Positions 43,694 through 52,201 of a DNA stretch of 64,000 nucleotides are shown here, piece after piece. A model generated the notes under the pieces. It had not been told where the DNA came from, did no database searches, and saw only the letters and a program-made list of their open reading frames with translations. The first letter of the stretch is position 1; every line of letters begins with the position of its first letter. The translations under genes were made by a program, and so were the position numbers. Source of the DNA: an uncultured Duncaniella sp. (lineage in GTDB: Bacteria; Bacteroidota; Bacteroidia; Bacteroidales; Muribaculaceae); contig CAJTMH010000001.1 in the NCBI GenBank assembly GCA_910577255.1, positions 769,942 to 833,941 on the forward strand, written 5' to 3'.

Positions 43694-45751
43694 ATGAAAA
43701 AGAAGACTCTCAACATCATTAAAAACGACCCTTGGCTTGAACCATACAGCGAAGCTATAATCGGGCGGCACAACGATGCCGTCAACAAGGAGCGGGAACT
43801 GTGCGGAACGGAAGGCACACTTGACTCTTTTGCCAACGCCCACAACTTTTTCGGGCTCCACCGCACTGACGACGGATGGGTCTTCAGAGAATGGGCTCCC
43901 AACGCCACAGGCATAACCCTCATTGGCGACTTCTCCAAATGGAAGCCGATGAAAAAATACGCCTTGAAATCAAAGCCCAACGGCGTGTGGGAAATCAAAC
44001 TCAAACCTGATGCCATACACCACGGCGACCTCTACAAAATGATCGTGACCTGGGACGGCGGAAGCGGAGAGCGCATCCCCGCCTATGCCAACCGCGTAGT
44101 CCAGGATGAGAACACCCACGTATTCTCAGCCCAAGTATGGTCACCGGAGCCTTATAAATGGAAAGTCAAGAAATTTCGTCCCGACACTCGTCCGCTTCTT
44201 ATTTACGAATGCCATATCGGCATGGCCCAGGAACGTGAAGGGGTCGGCACATACTCTGAATTCCGCGACCTTATATTGCCTCGCATAGCCAAAGACGGAT
44301 ATAACGCCATACAGATTATGGCCATACAGGAACATCCCTATTACGGCTCGTTCGGCTATCACGTGTCAAGCTTCTATGCACCATCGAGCCGTTTCGGTAC
44401 TCCCGAAGAGCTGAAATCGCTCATTGACCGTGCCCATGAGCTTGGCATCGCCGTCATAATGGACATAGTACACTCCCACGCCGTCAAGAACGAGGTGGAA
44501 GGACTCGGACGCCTGGACGGAAGCTACAACCAGTACTTCTACGGCGATCACCGTCGCGAACATCCGGCATGGGACTCCCTCTGTTTCGACTATGGCAAAA
44601 ACGATGTGATAAACTTCCTCCTCTCCAACTGTAAATACTGGCTTCAGGAATTCCGTTTCGACGGTTTCCGTTTTGACGGCGTCACCTCCATGCTCTATTA
44701 CAGTCATGGACTCGGCCAGGCATTCGGCAGCTATGACGACTACTACAATGGCAACGAGGACACGAATGCCATAACATATCTCACACTCGCCAACAAGCTC
44801 ATCCACGAAATCAACCCCCACGCCATCACAATAGCCGAGGAGATGAGCGGTATGCCCGGCCTCGCCGTGCCCGTAAAGGACGGAGGCATCGGATTTGACT
44901 ACCGTATGGCGATGGGTATCCCCGACTACTGGATCAAGACCCTCAAAGAAAAGAAAGACGAGGACTGGCATCCCACATCCATCTTCTGGGAGCTCACCAA
45001 CCGCCGAGCTGATGAAAAGACCATCTCGTATGTCGAAAGCCACGACCAAGCCCTCGTCGGCGACAAGACAGTGATATTCCGTCTTATCGACAAGGAGATG
45101 TACTGGCACATGATGAAGGATGACGATAACATGGTGGTGGCACGAGGAATCGCCCTCCACAAAATGATACGTCTCGTAACTGCCTCCACGATAAATGGCG
45201 GTTATCTCAACTTCATGGGCAACGAATTCGGTCATCCCGAATGGATCGACTTCCCTCGCGAAGGCAACGGATGGAGCTACAAATATGCCCGACGCCAGTG
45301 GGATCTCGTTGACCGTGGCGAACTTAAATACGTCTATCTCAACGATTTTGACAACGCCATGATCCACATCATCTCAGGAGTTTACAACTTCCAGGCCCTC
45401 CCGGTAGTGAAACTCTGGGAAAAGGATGACGACCAGGTGCTGGCTTACATGCGTGGCGACCTCGTATTCGTGTTCAACTTCAATCCGTCCAAGGCGTTCA
45501 CCGGTTACGGCATTCTTGCTCCTGCAGGCGAATATGATGTGGTGCTGTCAACCGACAATCCTAAGTTTGGAGGCTACGGCAACATTGACGAGACCATATC
45601 CCATCTCACCCAGAACGATCCGCTTTTTGCACCTTCCGGTCGTGAATGGCTGCGTCTTTATCTCCCTCCACGTTCGGCCCAGGTGCTTCGCTTGCGTCGA
45701 CCTGAACCAAAGAAAAAAGCCGCCACTAAAAAAGCGGCAAAGAAGGATTAA
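43694..45751 (+). CDS. glgB: 1,4-alpha-glucan branching enzyme
   Basis: 685 residues. N-terminal CBM48 domain (about 50-140, REWAPNATGITLIGDFSKWK), GH13 barrel with motifs DIVHSHAVKN, GFRFDGVTSM (nucleophile Asp328), ITIAEEMSG (acid/base Glu382) and VESHDQAL, and a C-terminal beta domain. It creates alpha-1,6 branches in glycogen. The order and motifs fit the eukaryote-like GlgB branch found in Bacteroidetes. The last ~14 residues form a lysine/alanine tail (EPKKKAATKKAAKKD), unusual for the enzyme and possibly sticky to polyanions. No other glycogen gene is adjacent. Confidence 0.95.
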   Translation: MKKKTLNIIKNDPWLEPYSEAIIGRHNDAVNKERELCGTEGTLDSFANAHNFFGLHRTDDGWVFREWAPNATGITLIGDFSKWKPMKKYALKSKPNGVWEIKLKPDAIHHGDLYKMIVTWDGGSGERIPAYANRVVQDENTHVFSAQVWSPEPYKWKVKKFRPDTRPLLIYECHIGMAQEREGVGTYSEFRDLILPRIAKDGYNAIQIMAIQEHPYYGSFGYHVSSFYAPSSRFGTPEELKSLIDRAHELGIAVIMDIVHSHAVKNEVEGLGRLDGSYNQYFYGDHRREHPAWDSLCFDYGKNDVINFLLSNCKYWLQEFRFDGFRFDGVTSMLYYSHGLGQAFGSYDDYYNGNEDTNAITYLTLANKLIHEINPHAITIAEEMSGMPGLAVPVKDGGIGFDYRMAMGIPDYWIKTLKEKKDEDWHPTSIFWELTNRRADEKTISYVESHDQALVGDKTVIFRLIDKEMYWHMMKDDDNMVVARGIALHKMIRLVTASTINGGYLNFMGNEFGHPEWIDFPREGNGWSYKYARRQWDLVDRGELKYVYLNDFDNAMIHIISGVYNFQALPVVKLWEKDDDQVLAYMRGDLVFVFNFNPSKAFTGYGILAPAGEYDVVLSTDNPKFGGYGNIDETISHLTQNDPLFAPSGREWLRLYLPPRSAQVLRLRRPEPKKKAATKKAAKKD

Positions 45752-45780
45752 CATTCCACAGGCCCAATAACAGAAAAACA

Positions 45781-45819
45781 AATCGCCACGGACTGGTGTC
45801 ATACCAATCCGTGGCGATT
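45781..45819. terminator. Bidirectional terminator between glgB and the GH28 gene
   Basis: 12-bp stem AATCGCCACGGA (45781-45792) with its complement (45808-45819) and inner TGGT/ACCA pairing. It lies between convergent genes; the minus side has a U-rich tail (UUGUUUUUCUG). Confidence 0.75.
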
Positions 45820-45841
45820 GTTACTTTAATGGCCTGTCACA

Positions 45842-47395
45842 TTATTTGACTTTCACATTCTCATTTTTTCCATTGTAGACCACAGTTTCTTCACCGGCCG
45901 GCGCTGTCAGACGGCAATCGGTAATCGATGCGTTCTTGACATTATTGACTGTCAGAGCCGCACCCTGGGTGGAAGTCAATGAAATATTTTTGAGAGTGAT
46001 ATTGGTCGACTCTGACAGCAGCGCACCTTGACGGGAAGTGAACACCGAGTTTGTCACCGAAATCTTTTCGATAGGCATCTCGGGAAGGCCGTTGAATTTC
46101 AGCGACATCCCTGAATTGAACGAAGTCACATCATTAATCCAGATGTTACGGAACTGAGGCGTGGTTTCGTCAACCGGAGGGATGGTGGTGGGAGCATTCT
46201 TCACCCAATAGTAAAGGTCAAACAGCAACGCTTCACCAACTATATTGATCATGTTGATTTTGTCAATGTAGATATTCTCTACCACACCGCCACGGCCACG
46301 TGTGCTCTTGAAACGCAAGCCCACGTCAGTGCCGATAAACTGGCAGTCAGTCACAGAGACGTTCTTCACGCCTCCCGACATCTCACTGCCTACCACGAAA
46401 CCGCCATGTCCCTGGAACACACGGCAATCCTTTACAATCACATTCTCTGTCGGCATGCCACGCTTGCGGCCATCCTCATCTTTACCTGACTTGAGGCAGA
46501 TTGCATCATCACCCACATCAAGTGTGGTCTTGTAGATAATCACGTTCTTGCATGACTCAACGTCAAGGCCGTCGCCATTCTGTGCATATTCCGGATTCTT
46601 GATATAGATGCCGTCAACAATCAGATTCTCACACATCAGGGGATGGAGATTCCAGGCCGGCGAATTCTGGAATAAGACACCCTGGAGATACACATTCTTG
46701 CAGTTCACAAGTTTGAGCATCACCGGACGCAGATAATGCTTTATACGCTGTGCTTCCTCTTTGGTGAGCGACTTGAGGTTGTCACGCATCTTCTCTCCGT
46801 CAATATAATTCTGTGAGGGATACCATGTATTATCCTTCACCACAATGCCACCGCTTTCGACAAGGCGTTTCCACTGTCCGGCAGTCATCTTATCACGCTT
46901 TACCTGACGCCATGCAGCTCCATTACCGTCGATAACACCCTCACCGGTGATAGCCACATTTTCAAGATTCTCACCATAGATAGGCGATTGGGTCCTGAAG
47001 GCCTCATAACCTTCATACACTGTGTAAATCGTGTCATATAAATCAAGGTCAGGAGAGAACAGAATCAGGGCTCCACCGTCAAGATGGAGATTGATATTTG
47101 ACTTCATCACGATCGGACCGGTAAGCCAAACGCCGGAAGGCACATTCAGTGTGCCTCCGCCCTGTTTTGACAGATGGTCAATAGCCTTGGCAAATGCCTC
47201 GGTATTCAGGCTCTGTCCATCAGCCACCGCACCAAAATCTGTGAGTGAAACCTGACGGTCGGGGAAATTAGGCTTGTCAATAACCGGCATATCAAAAGGG
47301 AGTCCCTCATATAGAGCCCGATAGCTCGAGGTTTCCGCTCCAAATGCCGAAAAGGCGCATAACGCCATAGCAACTAATGTAGTTCTAATCTTCAT
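45842..47395 (-). CDS. Glycoside hydrolase family 28 (polygalacturonase-like)
   Basis: 517 residues from the ATG at 47395, which opens a proper signal peptide (MKIRTTLVAMALCAFSAFGA); earlier in-frame ATGs would bury it. Right-handed beta-helix with the start signature VSLTDFGAVADGQSLNTEAF. Catalytic motifs: GDDA with Asp296 and Asp297, GHGG with His330, and GLRFKSTRGRGG with the substrate Arg/Lys. It cuts galacturonan-type bonds in pectin in the periplasm or outside. The long inserts and absence of a carbohydrate-binding domain fit exo-acting gut Bacteroidetes enzymes. A TAAATTTG element lies at 47457-47450. It is divergent from a YhcH-family gene. Confidence 0.93.
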   Translation of the reverse strand: MKIRTTLVAMALCAFSAFGAETSSYRALYEGLPFDMPVIDKPNFPDRQVSLTDFGAVADGQSLNTEAFAKAIDHLSKQGGGTLNVPSGVWLTGPIVMKSNINLHLDGGALILFSPDLDLYDTIYTVYEGYEAFRTQSPIYGENLENVAITGEGVIDGNGAAWRQVKRDKMTAGQWKRLVESGGIVVKDNTWYPSQNYIDGEKMRDNLKSLTKEEAQRIKHYLRPVMLKLVNCKNVYLQGVLFQNSPAWNLHPLMCENLIVDGIYIKNPEYAQNGDGLDVESCKNVIIYKTTLDVGDDAICLKSGKDEDGRKRGMPTENVIVKDCRVFQGHGGFVVGSEMSGGVKNVSVTDCQFIGTDVGLRFKSTRGRGGVVENIYIDKINMINIVGEALLFDLYYWVKNAPTTIPPVDETTPQFRNIWINDVTSFNSGMSLKFNGLPEMPIEKISVTNSVFTSRQGALLSESTNITLKNISLTSTQGAALTVNNVKNASITDCRLTAPAGEETVVYNGKNENVKVK

Positions 47396-47449
47396 GGTAA
47401 ATTTAAAATACTCGTTATTTATAATGTGATAAAATAGCATGTGAAAGTG

Positions 47450-47499
47450 CAAATTTAACGATTTTTCCCCGAAAAATTCATATTCTTTCACTATTTTTG
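47450..47499. promoter_or_regulatory. Facing -7 elements of the GH28 and YhcH genes
   Basis: Minus strand TAAATTTG at 47457-47450 (GH28) and plus strand TATTTTTG at 47492-47499 (YhcH gene, 44 bases before its ATG). No -33 TTG at normal distance for either. The two genes share a 148-base region and may share a regulator. Confidence 0.4.
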
Positions 47500-47543
47500 C
47501 ACCCGATCAATTCTATAATAAACCATACAAATCATAATTCACC

Positions 47544-48092
47544 ATGTCAACTGAAACCAATATCTCACTCCAGGATGCAGAAAAGTGGGTTGAAGGCCGC
47601 GAATGGGCCAACGGATGGAAAGTGAACGCCGACAAGTCAATCGACGCTGTGGAATTTGCCACTCAGTATGCCGCAAACAAGCCTCTTTGGGATAAACTTT
47701 TCAAATTCCTCGCCGAAACCGATCCTACCACTCTCCAACCCGGGAAAATAGTCCTCGAGGAAGGCCGCTTATGGATTAACGTCCTCGAGTACACACCCAA
47801 ATCAGCCGAAGACACCAAGATCGAATCACACAAGGACTTCATTGACCTCCAGTACACATTCGAAGGCAACGAACTCATGGGACTCGCAGGCAATGTGACC
47901 CCGATCAATGAATATGACCCTGTAAAGGACCGCACAAACTATTCTACCGACGAGCCGATAGCTTACTCTCCGGCATCACCCGATCTGTTCTTCCTTTATT
48001 TCCCCCGCGATATGCACCAGCCATCAGTGCGCTCTGTTGAGAATCCCGGTGTAAGCCGCAAATTGGTGGGAAAAATCGAATATGCTCATTAA
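47544..48092 (+). CDS. YhcH/YjgK/YiaL-family sugar-related protein
   Basis: 182 residues, a single beta-rich DUF386/EbgC-type domain. Landmarks: HKDFIDLQYTFEGNELMGL (metal/sugar-site strand) and FFLYFPRDMHQPSV with the conserved PxDxHxP-type histidine. Relatives are thought to act as sugar anomerases or isomerases, for example in sialic acid or beta-galactoside use. It is divergent from the GH28 gene, so it may handle the sugar acid that enzyme releases (inference). A strong terminator follows 33 bases after the stop. Confidence 0.9.
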   Translation: MSTETNISLQDAEKWVEGREWANGWKVNADKSIDAVEFATQYAANKPLWDKLFKFLAETDPTTLQPGKIVLEEGRLWINVLEYTPKSAEDTKIESHKDFIDLQYTFEGNELMGLAGNVTPINEYDPVKDRTNYSTDEPIAYSPASPDLFFLYFPRDMHQPSVRSVENPGVSRKLVGKIEYAH

Positions 48093-48124
48093 GCCTTTTT
48101 GACACACAGCTGTCGGATGATATG

Positions 48125-48163
48125 AATAGTTCAAAAGCCGCCATTGGCTTTTGAACTATTTTA
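48125..48163 (+). terminator. Terminator after the YhcH-family gene
   Basis: 15-bp perfect stem AATAGTTCAAAAGCC (48125-48139) with its complement (48146-48160), 6-base loop, then a T-rich tail. Confidence 0.85.
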
Positions 48164-48287
48164 ACATTCACTCCGTTCTATAATTGCTATCGTTTTTTCC
48201 ATTAAGGAACCATCAACCTGAACGATTGACAAGTGTTTACTTTGCAAACGAAATTAAACAAGAAACCATTTAAATCATTCAGGAATT

Positions 48288-48494
48288 ATGAACACTCCAT
48301 TAATCACTTGGTGTTGCATTGCGATAGCAATGATCATAATATTCATTTTAAGAGTCTGCCATAACCGTAACAACACCCTGCGGGCCAACCGTAAATTCAT
48401 CGAAATCGGCTCCGAAAGAGAGGAAATATTCGTCCCTGGCGACAGACTGCACCCCGACACCGAAACGTATGACTACAACGACGACAACGATTGA
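48288..48494 (+). CDS. Small single-span membrane protein
   Basis: 68 residues: a membrane span (about 5-24, WCCIAIAMIIIFILRV), a short basic stretch, then an acidic tail ending TYDYNDDND. It overlaps the start of the ThrE-like gene by 26 bases in another frame. The overlap and small size make it uncertain; if real it is likely translated together with the exporter. No family recognised. Confidence 0.45.
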   Translation: MNTPLITWCCIAIAMIIIFILRVCHNRNNTLRANRKFIEIGSEREEIFVPGDRLHPDTETYDYNDDND

Positions 48495-49281
48495 AATCAC
48501 CGAGGCAACACATCTTTACCCCACCTCGACTGAAGTCGGACTCTTTCTGTCTGATTACGCCGGTTGGCTTCTCGGTTCCGGAGCAACATGTATCCGCCTG
48601 GAGAAGAATATAGAGCGTATGGCTGCCACCTTCGGCAAGAAAGTCGATATGACCATAATGCCACGTCACATCCATCTGACAGTCAGAGAGCCTGGTAGCA
48701 CCGAACTGTTCACCGCTGTCGCTTCGATATGCCATCCGGTGATAAGCTTCGACATCAACACCCGTCTAAGCGAATTAAGCTGGGCTGTAGCCGACGGAAA
48801 GATTGACTTTCATGGAGCACGCGAAGAGTTTGAGAGAATCATCCTCACCCCTCCGGCCGATAAAAGGTTCGTGCTACTGGTGGCATCGCTCGCCAACGCA
48901 TCCTTTTGCCGCCTGTTCGGTGGCGACTGGCAAGCAGTCGGCATTGTATTTCTGGCCACTCTGTGTGGCTTCTACCTCAAGCAGATACTCTGCGAGAGCA
49001 AGACCGATATCCGCCTCGTGTTCATCATCTGCGCGTTCGTCTCATCTGTGCTCGGAGCAACTGACGCCCTCTTTCATCTTGGCTCCACGCCAGAGATAGC
49101 GCTCGGCACCAGTGTGCTTTACCTCGTCCCGGGCATACCGTTCCTCAATTCGTTCAGCGACATGATCGACGGCCATTACATCTGTGCTTTCAGCCGTTTC
49201 ATGAATGCCGTGGTGCTCACTGCTTGCCTCTCGATAGGGCTATGTGGCGGAATGTTGATGATGAATATGGGCATGTTCTGA
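48469..49281 (+). CDS. Threonine/serine exporter, ThrE N-terminal part
   Basis: 270 residues. A cytoplasmic N-terminal domain (about 1-125; contains GSGATCIRLEKNIERMAATF, a DUF1212 hallmark with the Gly-rich turn) precedes five membrane spans (about 130-265). Corresponds to the first half of ThrE and to YjjP of E. coli. Together with the following YjjB-like gene it should export threonine, serine or related small acids (YjjP/YjjB is reported as a succinate exporter). It overlaps a 68-residue frame at its start; the second half begins 22 bases later. Confidence 0.88.
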   Translation: MTTTTTTIEITEATHLYPTSTEVGLFLSDYAGWLLGSGATCIRLEKNIERMAATFGKKVDMTIMPRHIHLTVREPGSTELFTAVASICHPVISFDINTRLSELSWAVADGKIDFHGAREEFERIILTPPADKRFVLLVASLANASFCRLFGGDWQAVGIVFLATLCGFYLKQILCESKTDIRLVFIICAFVSSVLGATDALFHLGSTPEIALGTSVLYLVPGIPFLNSFSDMIDGHYICAFSRFMNAVVLTACLSIGLCGGMLMMNMGMF

Positions 49282-49303
49282 GAGTTGCCCTTACCCGGAA
49301 CTC

Positions 49304-49813
49304 ATGCCTCAACCCAAATTCAAACGCATTATGATACTCGAATTTTTACAGGATGCATTGTTTGCAGCGATAGCCGCTATCGGATTTGCGGCCATCAGCA
49401 ATCCGCCCCGCAAAGCTTATCTATATTGCGGCATAATCGCAGCCGTAGGTCATTCGGTGAGATTCCTTCTCCTCAACACTCCCCAATTTGACATCCACAT
49501 AGTGATAGCTACTGCCATCGCATCATTTGTCGTAGGAGTCCTTGCCGTGCTCTTCTCACCGATAGCTAAGACACCGGCCGAGACATGCCTCTTCCCATCG
49601 CTGCTACCTATGATTCCTGGCATCTATGCCTATCGCACATTCGGAGGCCTCGTAATGTGTCTCTACCACGGCTCCGAAGGTGAATTCGCACACTATTTCT
49701 ATCTGTTTGCCAACAACGGCCTCACCTGCCTATTCATTCTGCTTGGCATGGTGATAGGCGCCACCACACCTATATTTATGCTAAAACGGATCTCATTCCA
49801 AGCCACCCGATAG
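49304..49813 (+). CDS. Threonine/serine exporter, YjjB-like C-terminal part
   Basis: 169 residues with five membrane spans (DUF3815/ThrE second domain). SLLPMIPGIYAYRTF is the conserved proline-rich segment of this half. In actinobacteria the two parts are one protein; here, as in E. coli, they are separate genes. Start at 49304; Met at 49331 (MILEFLQDALFAA) is a possible alternative. The gene is followed 61 bases later by a LysR regulator on the same strand, which might control the pair. Confidence 0.87.
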   Translation: MPQPKFKRIMILEFLQDALFAAIAAIGFAAISNPPRKAYLYCGIIAAVGHSVRFLLLNTPQFDIHIVIATAIASFVVGVLAVLFSPIAKTPAETCLFPSLLPMIPGIYAYRTFGGLVMCLYHGSEGEFAHYFYLFANNGLTCLFILLGMVIGATTPIFMLKRISFQATR

Positions 49814-49874
49814 CTTTATTAACAGTCTTATCCGTAACGGCAACATGTCACTTTCATCACACTCTATTTGACTC

Positions 49875-50777
49875 ATGGAACTCCGCCAATTAAAATACTT
49901 CGTAAAAGTAGCTGAAACACTTAATTTTTCAGAAGCATCCAGAGCTCTTTTCATAACACAAAGCACTCTGTCGCAACAAATCAAGCAACTGGAGCAGGAA
50001 ATAGGTTCGCAATTATTCCAACGCGACAGTCACGCTGTGTCGCTGACCGAGGCGGGGCAGGAACTTCTGCCGTATGCCCGACGCACCATCCACGACGCCC
50101 AGGTATGCCTTGACCGAATGACAGATTTGAAAGAACTCCTCACCGGAACACTCAACATTGGCGTGACCTATTCTTTCAGTCCGATACTGACCGAGACCCT
50201 GATTTCATTCATGAAAGTCTACCCCAAAGTGAAGCTCAACATATATTACAAGCCAATGTCCGAGCTTCTCGAAATGCTCCGCGAACGTGAGATTGATTTC
50301 ATGCTTGCATTCAGACCATCCAAAGCACTTCCCGAGGTGGAATCACACACCCTCTTCTCCAACTACCTCGCGGCCATAGTCAACCTTGACCATCCATTGG
50401 CAAAAAAAGACAAGGTGACCCTTGCAGAGCTGCAAAACTACGACCTTGCTCTCCCATCCAAAGGTTTGCAGGCGCGAAACGCGTTCGAGCAGATAAGGTC
50501 GAAATATTTCTGCGACCTGCGGCTACGCATAGAGCTAAACGAGGTCAACATACTGCTTAAACTCATTAGGCAGAGCTCCCTGGTGACGATTCTTGCTGAA
50601 GCCACCACCCACAACGTCAAAGGAGTGAAAGCCATACCTCTCGATATTCCCGACAACGAGATGAGCGGCTGCGTCCACACCCTTCGCGACAGCTACCGCA
50701 AGAGATCAATGCTCGAATTCATCAGGATGCTCAGTGACTCTGTGGCCATCCGTGAGCGCATCAACGCATGGCTCTGA
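49875..50777 (+). CDS. LysR-family transcriptional regulator
   Basis: 300 residues. N-terminal winged helix-turn-helix (about 1-60: MELRQLKYFVKVAETLNFSE, then QSTLSQQIKQLEQEIGSQLF) and a two-lobed periplasmic-binding-protein-like effector domain (about 90-295). The N-terminus resembles the CynR/OxyR side of the family. The ligand is unknown. It follows the split ThrE exporter by 61 bases and meets the MFS gene end to end with only 9 bases between, without a visible terminator. Confidence 0.93.
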   Translation: MELRQLKYFVKVAETLNFSEASRALFITQSTLSQQIKQLEQEIGSQLFQRDSHAVSLTEAGQELLPYARRTIHDAQVCLDRMTDLKELLTGTLNIGVTYSFSPILTETLISFMKVYPKVKLNIYYKPMSELLEMLREREIDFMLAFRPSKALPEVESHTLFSNYLAAIVNLDHPLAKKDKVTLAELQNYDLALPSKGLQARNAFEQIRSKYFCDLRLRIELNEVNILLKLIRQSSLVTILAEATTHNVKGVKAIPLDIPDNEMSGCVHTLRDSYRKRSMLEFIRMLSDSVAIRERINAWL

Positions 50778-50786
50778 GGCCAGGAC

Positions 50787-52031
50787 TCACGCATGAAGCT
50801 GTCTCGCCATAAAAAACCGCCTGGTGAAAAACAGGAGCAGCAAAGCTCCGGCTGTCTGCGAGATAGCAGTGGCCCAGAATGCAGCTGAATAGCCCACATA
50901 CTCCACCAACATTCCACCAATCAGAATACCAAGCCCCATGCCGGCATCCCATGACGTGAGAATTGATGAATTGGCTGTGCCTCGCTGGTCGTGACGAGCT
51001 ACACAAATGAACATATTCAGAAATGCCGGATACATACGTCCGTTGCCGAGACCTATCAATATGGCTGACACATAGTAGGCCCACTCCCCCACCGACAGGG
51101 CGAACAAAGTGAATCCCACAGCGCTTATCCAGGCCCCTTGTAGCGCATTCTGTGTAAGGCGCCCTTTGCGCAACGATTTCACACCATAAAGACGTGAGAC
51201 GAATAATCCCACCGACAGCAACGCGAAAAAAGCCCCCGTACCGTCAGTGATACCGAGTTCCTCCTTGCCGTAGATAGCCACATAGTTACTCATGACACCC
51301 CAGCAGAGGCCGAACAGCAGAATATTTATAGCCATAAGCCATGCACGGCTCAAGAAAAAATGGTCCATGCTCAGTTTCGGCTTGCCGGCTACGATCGGCC
51401 TATGGGGCAACTTGATTGTGGCCACACAGTAGAATCCCGCAAACGCCACCACAAGCGATATCCAGAACAGTACTTGAAAATTACCGCTGAGCGAATAGAT
51501 ATATATACCGGCCGAAGGAGCTATCGCCATAGCAAGGTTATTACTCAATCCATAGAAGCCAACCCCCTCATTTCGTCGTTCTGACGGCAGCACATCAATA
51601 GCCACCGTACTGTTGGCCACCGTGGTGGCTCCGAATGGCAATCCGTGGATGGTACGAACAAGCGCAAACATCAATATGGTGCCCGCTCCGATATATCCTG
51701 TGAAGCAGATAAAGAAAGCAAAAAAGCATAGCATCAACACCTTTTTGCGGTTAAAACTATCCACAATAAAACCGCTGAAAGGCCGGACTATCAACGCTGC
51801 TATCACATAACCCGACAGCACAAGCCCGATCAAATCCTTGTCAGCACCAAACTGCGCATCAAGATACAGTGGCAACAGCGGTGTAAGAAGATAAAATGAG
51901 AAAAACAGCATGAAATTGCCCACCATAGCCTTACAGTAATTTCTGTTCCACAGCCTGGGGACTGATGCTTTTTCAGGAACGGCTTTTGCACTGTTGTCGT
52001 TCACATCTTCAGGTTTAAAGCTTTCATCCAT
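50787..52031 (-). CDS. MFS transporter
   Basis: 414 residues, twelve membrane spans. Typical MFS elements: loop 2-3 motif GYVIAALIVRPFSGFIVDSF followed by NRKKVLML, and LVRTIHGLPFGATTVANSTV in span 4/5, which matches the AraJ/YhhS-like efflux group. The first ~30 residues are soluble and polar. Substrate unknown; drugs, sugars or small acids are all possible. A minus-strand TAACTTTG (52104-52097) lies about 66 bases before the ATG. It converges with the LysR gene. Confidence 0.9.
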   Translation of the reverse strand: MDESFKPEDVNDNSAKAVPEKASVPRLWNRNYCKAMVGNFMLFFSFYLLTPLLPLYLDAQFGADKDLIGLVLSGYVIAALIVRPFSGFIVDSFNRKKVLMLCFFAFFICFTGYIGAGTILMFALVRTIHGLPFGATTVANSTVAIDVLPSERRNEGVGFYGLSNNLAMAIAPSAGIYIYSLSGNFQVLFWISLVVAFAGFYCVATIKLPHRPIVAGKPKLSMDHFFLSRAWLMAINILLFGLCWGVMSNYVAIYGKEELGITDGTGAFFALLSVGLFVSRLYGVKSLRKGRLTQNALQGAWISAVGFTLFALSVGEWAYYVSAILIGLGNGRMYPAFLNMFICVARHDQRGTANSSILTSWDAGMGLGILIGGMLVEYVGYSAAFWATAISQTAGALLLLFFTRRFFMARQLHA

Positions 52032-52201
52032 ATTCTTTTCTACCTATTGAACATATCCCGACCATGCCTAAGGAAGACACCGGAGATTCGGGGGTGCAAA
52101 GTTACTGATTTTTTAACAATCCGCATCTTCTTTACGGAATCTTTAATATTACGAATTATAAAACCGACTGAACAGACGGAGCATATCAAAGCTATCAGAA
52201 C

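Noticed and set aside
44366..45367. 333-residue minus-strand frame
   Set aside because: Antisense shadow of glgB; the plus strand holds all GH13 motifs.
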